Source: Deltaproteobacteria bacterium
GTDB lineage: Bacteria > Desulfobacterota > Desulfobacteria > Desulfobacterales > Desulfobacteraceae
Reading direction: 5' to 3'
Assembly: GCA_013151635.1 (NCBI GenBank)
Contig: JAADHV010000133.1
Span: 1 to 39,751 of the forward strand
Length of the DNA: 39,751 bases
Shown here in pieces: positions 34,376 to 39,751 of the stretch (positions are counted from its first letter, which is position 1; each line of letters starts with the position of its first letter). Position numbers and translations under genes: made by a program. The notes beneath the pieces are model-generated. The model was not told the origin of the DNA and did no database searches. It was given only the letters and a program-made list of their open reading frames with translations.

Positions 34376-36202
34376 ATGTTTTCTAATTTTTTATATTTCC
34401 TTATTGCCTTAGTTATATATGCAACCTCTGAGCTGTTTGAGCCGGTCAAAGGTTTTGATAAAACTGTTGTTTTTGACAGTCTTGTGATCAGTACCGTATT
34501 TGTTGTAATTTGCAATGTCGCATTTAAAAGGCTTGAAAAAAAAAACATTAAAGACCCTTATGGGAACATTGACTATCAAATCAATAATTATATTTCACGC
34601 CTCTCCATACTTGCTTTGATGGTTTTTGCCGTTAATATTTACGTGTTTAGATTAAATTTTTTGTTTTCCGGCATAAAAATTTTTAATATTTTTCCAACCT
34701 TTGAAGCAATTATTTTTTTAGGGCTGTTTCTTTTCTACCTGGTTGTTATCTGGGATGCAGCATATCGTGTGCAGAAAATATATTTTGCAGGGGATGTGTC
34801 AAAAAAGAATTTTATCATGTCAAATATTTCCATTTCTCTGCCTGCACTGCTGCCTTGGTTCTGCCTGTCACTTATTGCAGATATCATGGGGCTCTTACCC
34901 TGGCAACCGTTTAAGGACTTTATTCAAACCCCGGCAGGCGAAATCGGCTATATTGCCCTGTTTCTTGTGGTCATAGCTGTTTTCGGGCCGGTGCTGATCA
35001 AAAAACTTTGGCGTTGCAAACCCCTGGAACCTGGCTATGCAAGAACCGGCATAGAAGATGTCTGTAAAGAAGCCGGGTTGAAATATTCAAATATTTTAAA
35101 ATGGGATTTATTTGGCGGTACCATGATCACGGCCGGGGTGATGGGACTTATTGGGCGTTTCCGGTATATTCTTGTTACGCCGGCCCTGCTGAATTCACTG
35201 AATAGTGATGAATTGGATGCAGTCATGCTGCATGAAATCGGTCACGTGAAAAAATATCACATGTTGTTTTACCTGTTCTTTTTTGCAGGGTTCATTGCCT
35301 GTAATTTTGTTTTTTTTGAACCTGTTATGCGATTATTATATATTCTTTCACCCGTTTATAAAGCGTTTGAGTTTATAAACGTTGAGAAAAGCCAGGCACA
35401 TTCGATTTTACTCAGCATCACGCTCATTGGATTCTTTGTTTTATATTTCAGGTTTATATTCGGGTTTTTCATGAGAAATTTTGAACGTCAGGCCGATCTC
35501 CATGTATATCATTTTACAAACGGTGCATCCTCTCTTATTTCAACATTTTATAAAATTGCATCCTTTTCAAGGCAATCCGTTGATAAACCCAACTGGCACC
35601 ATTTCAGCATCGGCCAGAGAGTACGGTTCCTTCAAAAATGCCAGGCAGTTCCAACATTGATACAGGCCCACCATTTAAGGGTCAAAAAAATGATAACCGG
35701 GTATTTTATTATTATAACATTAGTATTCGGTCTTGGCTATTCCATAAATTACGGTATGGCCAGGAACGCGTTTGACAATTTCATAGCTGAAAAGATCCTT
35801 TTCCAGCAATTGGACGTTGATCCTGAAAATTCTGGGGTTTATGCGCTTATCGGTGATTATTACTATGATAAGAAAAATTATAAAAAGGCCATTGATTCCT
35901 ATGAAAATGTTTTAAAGGTGGATTCTTACAATATTCATGCCTTAAATAACCTTTCATGGCTTTTTGCAACATGCCCGGAACAAAAATACAGGAACCGGGA
36001 CAAAGCTTTGGAATATGCCACAAGGGCTTTGGCCCGGAAAAGAGAGGCCTTTGTTTTGGATACCTATGCTGAAGCCCTTTTTGTTAATAATGATATCCAG
36101 AGCGCTGTGATTGCTGCAAAAGAGGCCCTGCATAAGTCAAAGGACAAAAAAAAGTATTATAAAAGCCAATTGCAGCGGTTTGAGAAAATGTTAACCTTTT
36201 GA
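34376..36202 (+). CDS. M48-family membrane metalloprotease with C-terminal TPR repeats
   Basis: 608 residues: about six N-terminal membrane segments (1-205), zinc protease core with HEIGH at 286-290 (MLHEIGHVKKYH) and third ligand E370 in FERQADLHVY, further membrane segments (about 297-317, 343-370, 440-460), then TPR repeats (about 480-600: GDYYYDKKNYKKAIDSYENVL, ALNNLSWLFATCP). Membrane-anchored M48 plus TPR recalls quality-control proteases such as BepA, but BepA is periplasmic and lacks the multispan domain. The start follows the Nudix stop directly, with GGGGA nine bases upstream. Its stop is 4 bases from the convergent lipoprotein stop. Confidence 0.9.
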   Translation: MFSNFLYFLIALVIYATSELFEPVKGFDKTVVFDSLVISTVFVVICNVAFKRLEKKNIKDPYGNIDYQINNYISRLSILALMVFAVNIYVFRLNFLFSGIKIFNIFPTFEAIIFLGLFLFYLVVIWDAAYRVQKIYFAGDVSKKNFIMSNISISLPALLPWFCLSLIADIMGLLPWQPFKDFIQTPAGEIGYIALFLVVIAVFGPVLIKKLWRCKPLEPGYARTGIEDVCKEAGLKYSNILKWDLFGGTMITAGVMGLIGRFRYILVTPALLNSLNSDELDAVMLHEIGHVKKYHMLFYLFFFAGFIACNFVFFEPVMRLLYILSPVYKAFEFINVEKSQAHSILLSITLIGFFVLYFRFIFGFFMRNFERQADLHVYHFTNGASSLISTFYKIASFSRQSVDKPNWHHFSIGQRVRFLQKCQAVPTLIQAHHLRVKKMITGYFIIITLVFGLGYSINYGMARNAFDNFIAEKILFQQLDVDPENSGVYALIGDYYYDKKNYKKAIDSYENVLKVDSYNIHALNNLSWLFATCPEQKYRNRDKALEYATRALARKREAFVLDTYAEALFVNNDIQSAVIAAKEALHKSKDKKKYYKSQLQRFEKMLTF

Positions 36203-36206
36203 AATT

Positions 36207-36905
36207 TTAAAGGCCAATGGGCAAAAATGCCATACCTGCTATCTGGACAGCTTCTTTTATAACCCTGCCGGTCCTGTTGGAAATGATCAGCGCCATGGTG
36301 TCCTGAAGGGAGATGAGTTTTCCGAAAATACGTTCAAAGCTTAGATTCTTTATTTTTCCTTCCAAACTGTTGGTGAGGATAAACAACCGCCCATCATTTT
36401 TTTTCCTGGTTTTAAGACGCCAGACAAAAATTTCAATATTCCTGGCACTGTTATACAGGTTTTGTTCATTTAGATAATCCAGCATGAAAAGTTCACATTT
36501 GCTGTTATAGGATTTATGAATCATGGTGTATAAACCATACATAAGCGCAAAGACCCTGTCCCCTTTAAACCCCGGTTCAAATCCCAGTAAAATGGCATCC
36601 GTACTGTCTTTGAAGTCAAGCTCCTTATATTTTTTACCGGGCGGGCAGATAAAAATTTGTCTTAACCGGGACTCAATTGTCTGGCCGGAAGTTTTATGCA
36701 GTTCATACGGGTTTTTTTTGTAAAGTTTTTCAGTCAGGGTCTTTAAAAGGCTTGTCACCCGTTTTATATGAATTTCCGAGACAATATCAATATTTGTCTT
36801 GGCAAGATCTTTAATATGAAAATCACCGGATGAGATGCATCCTGATAAAAAAAAGATACAAAAGAGAAAAAAAACAAGGGGTTTTCTCAGAAAAGGATTG
36901 AAAAT
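36207..36905 (-). CDS. Conserved lipoprotein of unknown function, probable ATT start
   Basis: A lipoprotein signal FFLFCIFFLSGC with lipobox cysteine at about residue 23 is preceded by a basic RK, then about 210 residues without a motif I can name; the segment RVFALMYGLYTMIHKSYN and LSFERIFGKLISLQD look conserved-protein-like. The frame continues upstream into the NifU-like gene, but no ATG, GTG or TTG lies between that gene's stop and the signal peptide. An ATT at 36903-36905 has AAGGA seven bases upstream and gives a normal signal peptide, so I place the start there. Lgt (encoded in this window) would modify it. Probably outer-membrane or periplasmic; role unknown. Confidence 0.65.
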   Translation of the reverse strand: MFNPFLRKPLVFFLFCIFFLSGCISSGDFHIKDLAKTNIDIVSEIHIKRVTSLLKTLTEKLYKKNPYELHKTSGQTIESRLRQIFICPPGKKYKELDFKDSTDAILLGFEPGFKGDRVFALMYGLYTMIHKSYNSKCELFMLDYLNEQNLYNSARNIEIFVWRLKTRKKNDGRLFILTNSLEGKIKNLSFERIFGKLISLQDTMALIISNRTGRVIKEAVQIAGMAFLPIGL

Positions 36906-36923
36906 AGTTTTTTCCTTTTTTCC

Positions 36924-36952
36924 CCCTGAAAATAATGGAACTGATTTCAGGG
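36924..36952 (-). promoter_or_regulatory. Hairpin between NifU-like gene and lipoprotein gene
   Basis: CCCTGAAA and TTTCAGGG form an 8-bp stem around a 13-base loop, between the NifU-like stop and the AAGGA of the lipoprotein gene. Without a T run it is not a standard terminator; it may influence lipoprotein translation. Confidence 0.4.
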
Positions 36953-36960
36953 AGGAAAAT

Positions 36961-37386
36961 CTATAATGCTTTTTTAGTTTTATATTCCTGAATGCCCTTA
37001 TGAAGTGTCTTAACAGCAAGCTGGATACAATGATGCTTTTTTTCCGGGATATTTTCAAGAACCTTAAAAACATCCCCGTCATTGATAATCAGGGCATCAT
37101 CAAGTGTTTTCCCCAAAACAAGGTCAACAGCAGCCATTGCGGCCGAAACCGCCCCGGCACAGCCTGTGATTTCATACCGGACATCATTGATGAGGTGATT
37201 GCTGTCAATTTTAAGGTAGACCTTCATGATATCCCCGCAGGACCCTACTTTTTCGGATACCTGATCAGCATTTTCAATATGTCCCATATATTTTTTTTCA
37301 AGATAGTAATTTATTGCCGGTTCTGCATATCCTGCATCTGACAGCATTTTATGTTCAGCATCAGATGATGTAATTCCTGTAACCAC
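36961..37386 (-). CDS. NifU/IscU-type iron-sulfur cluster scaffold-like protein
   Basis: 141 residues from a GTG with AAGGA seven bases upstream. NifU N-terminal domain with the three cluster cysteines C50 (GSCGD), C76 (TGCAG) and C120 (HHC), plus the conserved D52. The N-terminal AEPAINYYLEKKYMGHIENAD is a common variant in anaerobic Desulfobacterota and Geobacter. No iscS/nifS or other cluster-assembly gene is nearby, so it is a stand-alone scaffold. Likely binds a transient [2Fe-2S] cluster (inference from the family). Confidence 0.85.
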   Translation of the reverse strand: MVTGITSSDAEHKMLSDAGYAEPAINYYLEKKYMGHIENADQVSEKVGSCGDIMKVYLKIDSNHLINDVRYEITGCAGAVSAAMAAVDLVLGKTLDDALIINDGDVFKVLENIPEKKHHCIQLAVKTLHKGIQEYKTKKAL

Positions 37387-37735
37387 TGCTTATTCCTTCA
37401 TTTTACCCTGATCAAAAAGAATAGTTTACCGGGTAATATAATAAAATATTCTGTCCATAAAATTCATACATGTGTTCTAAAAATAATGGATTTCTTTTTT
37501 ATGTCAAGCAAAATGGATAAAACATTTTAAAGGATCAAAGCCAGAGGTCAAAATGGCTGATAGAATTTGCAAAACTTATAATGATAAATAATCCTTGAGA
37601 TTATTATAGGCTGTGCTATTCTATTTTTAATTTTCTGGGTTGATTTCCCGAAAGGTTCAACGATTATGGCAATACTTGTAGTAGCTCATATTATATTTTC
37701 TTCTACTATTGAACAGGAAAAAAGGAGAACAGGTT
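37387..37735. other. Divergent intergenic region upstream of khpA
   Basis: 349 AT-rich bases with no credible gene. The likely khpA promoter lies at 37595-37622 and a strong AAAGGAG ribosome site at about 37721. Nothing repeat-like or structured was found besides. Confidence 0.5.
37595..37622 (+). promoter_or_regulatory. Possible khpA promoter
   Basis: TTGAGA (37595-37600), 16-base spacer, TATTCT (37617-37622). Transcription would begin near 37630, leaving a leader of about 105 bases before the khpA start. Confidence 0.4.
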
Positions 37736-37966
37736 ATGAAAGAGTTGATTAAGTACATTGCTCAAGCACTGGTCGATAATCCGGACCAGGTCGAAGTCCA
37801 GGAAATTAAGGCCCAGCAGACCCTTGTTCTGGAATTGAGGGTTGCAAAAGAAGACTTAGGAAAGGTTATTGGTAAGAAAGGCAGGACTGCCCAGGCCATG
37901 CGGACTATTTTGTCATGTGCATCTGCAAAAGAACAAAAACGGGTCATCCTGGAAATTGTTGAGTAA
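37736..37966 (+). CDS. khpA: KH-domain RNA-binding protein KhpA
   Basis: 76 residues, one KH domain with the GKKG loop at 46-49 (LGKVIGKKGRTAQAMRTIL). ATG 37736 chosen: AAAGGAG lies just upstream and MKELIKYIAQAL is the family N-terminus. KhpA (YlqC) forms dimers or pairs with KhpB/Jag and binds many RNAs. In most bacteria it lies between rpsP and rimM in the ribosomal operon; neither is here, so this copy is relocated or a second one. Confidence 0.9.
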   Translation: MKELIKYIAQALVDNPDQVEVQEIKAQQTLVLELRVAKEDLGKVIGKKGRTAQAMRTILSCASAKEQKRVILEIVE

Positions 37967-38066
37967 TCCTGTATCAAATGGTTTCTCAAAGCTCCTTGGC
38001 CCGGTTGCCGTAAATGACTCTTTAGCGGGTATTTGATGACGGCATGGGCATCTGTTTTTAGATGAA

Positions 38067-38112
38067 GGGGCCTTTATTGCATTTGTTTAAGATAATTGCT
38101 GAAAAAGGCCCC
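38067..38112. repeat. Inverted repeat downstream of khpA
   Basis: GGGGCCTTT (38067-38075) and AAAGGCCCC (38104-38112) are perfect 9-base arms separated by 28 bases. The downstream side has CTCTC rather than a T run, so it is a weak terminator candidate at best. Confidence 0.4.
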
Positions 38113-38157
38113 CTCTCAAGATCTTACCTGTAACCGGGGGATTCTATTCCCTTTTTG

Positions 38158-38331
38158 TTAATATCCAGGATAGTTTTCCGGGATAAAATCATCCGGCAAA
38201 TCATTCAAGAACGTCTCATCAATAGGTATTTCCTGCTGCTGATCGAAAGCGTTGTCAAATCCGCAAACAGGACAGATCCTTGTATAGGGCGCTAATAAGC
38301 TGCCGCAGTCCATGCAGAATTCATCAGACAT
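38158..38331 (-). CDS. 57-residue zinc-ribbon protein
   Basis: A short ORF with an excellent GGAGG ribosome site five bases before its ATG. MSDEFCMDCGS followed by YTRICPVCGF gives two CxxC pairs, a zinc ribbon. The rest is acidic and ends PDDFIPENYPGY. Compact Zn-ribbon proteins of this size are common in anaerobes and often bind nucleic acids or act as adaptors, but nothing here fixes the role. It is isolated: khpA is on the other strand. Confidence 0.75.
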   Translation of the reverse strand: MSDEFCMDCGSLLAPYTRICPVCGFDNAFDQQQEIPIDETFLNDLPDDFIPENYPGY

Positions 38332-38433
38332 ACATTCCTCCTTTACGGGTTTAATGGTTTTGGGTATCTGCCTTTGAAAAAGACAGAATTTATTCCTGCT
38401 TTTTTATTTTTCAGTGGAAAAAATAATTTTTAT

Positions 38434-38562
38434 TCATAAATTGTCAAGCCCTGATGAAGTAAAGGAACAATAAGCAGGTGACTCCGCAATACAAATAATG
38501 ATCAGACTTCGATGTCCTGTAATTGCTTGCAGCTCTATTTCAGAAAGTCCATGTTTATTTAT
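38434..38562 (-). pseudogene. Remnant of a tyrosine recombinase (integrase) C-terminus
   Basis: Minus-strand translation of 38503-38558 gives KHGLSEIELQAITGHRSL, which fits the region between the recombinase R-H-x-x-R box and the catalytic tyrosine (xGLSxxELQxITGHKSL). Downstream, where xxxRYTH should occur, the frame reads on into unrelated residues and a stop at 38434-38436; upstream there is no integrase sequence. So the copy is a short scar with no N-terminus and no catalytic tyrosine. Homology is judged by eye from one motif. Confidence 0.35.
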
Positions 38563-38612
38563 AATTACTGAATAATATATCTGAAAAAAAATAAAGAGTC
38601 AGAACACAAACT

Positions 38613-39446
38613 TTATAGTTCAATCAAGTTATCAATATTTACTAATTCAATGTCATCTGTGCTCTTTATCTGTTTTCCCAACTCGATAATAGCTATATGC
38701 CGATCACAAACACCTTTAAACACCCTTGTTGTTGAAAGGGTGATGCACTTATTATCAAACATTTTTAAAGGAGCTCTTGGGTTGTGTCCCTTTATTAAAT
38801 AGGTGCTTTTAAAGGATTTCATGGATTTATAAAAATCATCATATCCTTTCTCTTTTCTTAGTGATTGCTTCTTAATCGGTGAAATGGTTTCAACGTAGTC
38901 TGACCATAGACAATCCTTTAGCGTTTCATTATCCAGGTCAAAGTCATCAAAGAATTTTTTATTATCTGGTAACACACCGTGAGTGCATATGACATTTATG
39001 AAATTGTTGGGTGTCGTTGCTACTATTGGCAATGATTCAAGGATTTCAGTATAAAAATTTTCATCATATTGAGATAGGGATTCCCAAAAATCACATGGCA
39101 AGAATCTTTGATACTTCTTTGGATTTAGATCGTGATTCCCCATAAGCATATACAATCGATCCGGATACTTCAGTTTCAGCTTTAACAGGTAATCAATAGT
39201 TGCTGTTGGTTTTGCTTGCCATGAGAATGGGCTTCGATCACCATAGTCCCCGCATATTATTATTTTAGTATTTGATGTATTGATCAAATACCTGTCGATA
39301 ATGAAATGCGTGGTACGGCCATCATTATGGGGGTCTGAAAAAATTATACATCTGCCGGTGGTATCCGGTATTTTCAACCACCGCCCTTCAGATTTGAATA
39401 GATCAATCAACCTATCTTTATTCTTATACAGATTTGATTTCCCCAT
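38613..39446 (-). CDS. Calcineurin-like (PPP-type) metallophosphoesterase
   Basis: 277 residues from ATG 39446; a longer frame to 39515 is possible but that start touches a GGGGA with no spacing. All metal-site motifs are present: SDPHND (D38, H40), GDYGDR (66-71), GNHD (103-106), THG and GHN. GDxxDR plus GNHD point to the PPP/bis(5'-nucleosyl)-tetraphosphatase branch rather than YfcE. Regions between motifs are divergent. No partner genes; it lies next to a recombinase scar, with a GC-rich block just before it, and may have arrived by transfer. Substrate could be a phosphoprotein, RNA end or dinucleotide. Confidence 0.82.
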   Translation of the reverse strand: MGKSNLYKNKDRLIDLFKSEGRWLKIPDTTGRCIIFSDPHNDGRTTHFIIDRYLINTSNTKIIICGDYGDRSPFSWQAKPTATIDYLLKLKLKYPDRLYMLMGNHDLNPKKYQRFLPCDFWESLSQYDENFYTEILESLPIVATTPNNFINVICTHGVLPDNKKFFDDFDLDNETLKDCLWSDYVETISPIKKQSLRKEKGYDDFYKSMKSFKSTYLIKGHNPRAPLKMFDNKCITLSTTRVFKGVCDRHIAIIELGKQIKSTDDIELVNIDNLIEL

Positions 39447-39751
39447 ACTATTATAAACCTTTAATTGTAAGGGTTTTTGGACAGGAAACAGCCAATGCCT
39501 GATAAAAAACGTCATTCCCCGGGCGCGGCCCCTTGAAAAACTTTTTTTCTTGGAGCTTTTTTATTATATGGCAGACTTTACAGTCAATTTCAAATTAAAA
39601 GCCTGCAATACTTTTAAAACAGTTTCAAATTATGGAAAACCCTTTATTAAACACTAATTCCTCTTCAAAATGCTTATTGTTGGACGAATTCGTTCAGTTG
39701 AATATCATTTTCTAATTAGAACATATTATAAATTAAATCCATATTAAATAT
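39447..39751. other. Right-end region upstream of the phosphatase gene
   Basis: 305 AT-rich bases with no supported gene. It holds a minus-strand TATAAT at 39563-39568 with TTGAAA (39588-39593) 19 bases upstream, a possible phosphatase promoter, and a sharp GC-rich block, CCCCGGGCGCGGCCCC, at about 39517-39532. Confidence 0.45.

Noticed and set aside
38067-38112. Intrinsic terminator for khpA
   Set aside because: Arms are perfect but the loop is 28 bases and no T run follows; kept only as an inverted repeat.
1-39751. CRISPR array, rRNA operon, intact insertion sequence or prophage
   Set aside because: No regularly spaced repeats, no rRNA sequence, no transposase with inverted repeats and no phage structural genes were seen.

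Overview
The window looks like a contiguous chromosomal stretch of an AT-rich Gram-negative bacterium. It is most likely a Desulfobacterota (deltaproteobacterial) sulfate reducer of the Desulfobacula/Desulfobacter type. That placement is inference from gene style, the dense mix of c-di-GMP and two-component genes, and an aapJQMP-type transporter next to housekeeping genes; no 16S or sulfate-reduction gene is present. Intergenic DNA is short and most genes are core functions. There is no CRISPR array, rRNA or intact mobile element. The one accessory-looking patch is the right end (about 38.3-39.75 kb).

Layout. 1-2 kb: a truncated unknown gene diverges from a J-domain protein, followed by a YfcE-type phosphodiesterase. 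2-10.2 kb: a signalling block with a PAS-PAS-GGDEF diguanylate cyclase, a Ste24-type M48 protease with ihfA, a hybrid histidine kinase, purB, and a receiver-DUF3369-HD-GYP c-di-GMP phosphodiesterase. The kinase and the HD-GYP protein share the same kind of N-terminal receiver. 10.2-15.1 kb: alanine dehydrogenase, an unknown 100-residue protein, an AMMECR1 protein, a TrpR-like regulator, a Nudix protein, an ornithine cyclodeaminase/mu-crystallin family dehydrogenase and tRNA-Gly(GCC). 15.2-19.9 kb: an OleD-like short-chain dehydrogenase, a YihY membrane protein, an HDOD protein, FxsA and Lgt.

20-28.5 kb is a long minus-strand run: argC, an M23 envelope peptidase, secA, clpS, clpA and aat. ClpS, ClpA and Aat together make up most of the bacterial N-degron pathway: Aat adds Leu/Phe, ClpS recognises it, and ClpA unfolds the substrate for ClpP, which is not in the window. 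A macro-domain protein follows. 28.6-32.8 kb is a complete polar amino-acid ABC transporter (aapJ-aapQ-aapM-aapP, minus strand), with an intercistronic hairpin after the binding-protein gene and a perfect 18-bp palindrome in its leader. 33-37.4 kb: a hemolysin III family membrane protein, an ADP-ribose-type Nudix hydrolase abutting an M48-TPR membrane protease, a conserved lipoprotein and a NifU/IscU-like scaffold. 37.7-39.75 kb: khpA, a 57-residue zinc-ribbon protein, a probable tyrosine-recombinase remnant and an orphan calcineurin-like phosphatase.

I did not find a clear-cut new multi-gene system. The items most worth following are the recombinase scar with its phosphatase cargo at the right end, the shared sequence element upstream of ald and the cyclodeaminase-family gene, the paired DUF3369-type receivers around purB, the lipoprotein that seems to begin at an ATT codon, and repeated convergent gene pairs with overlapping or nearly touching 3' ends and no terminator.
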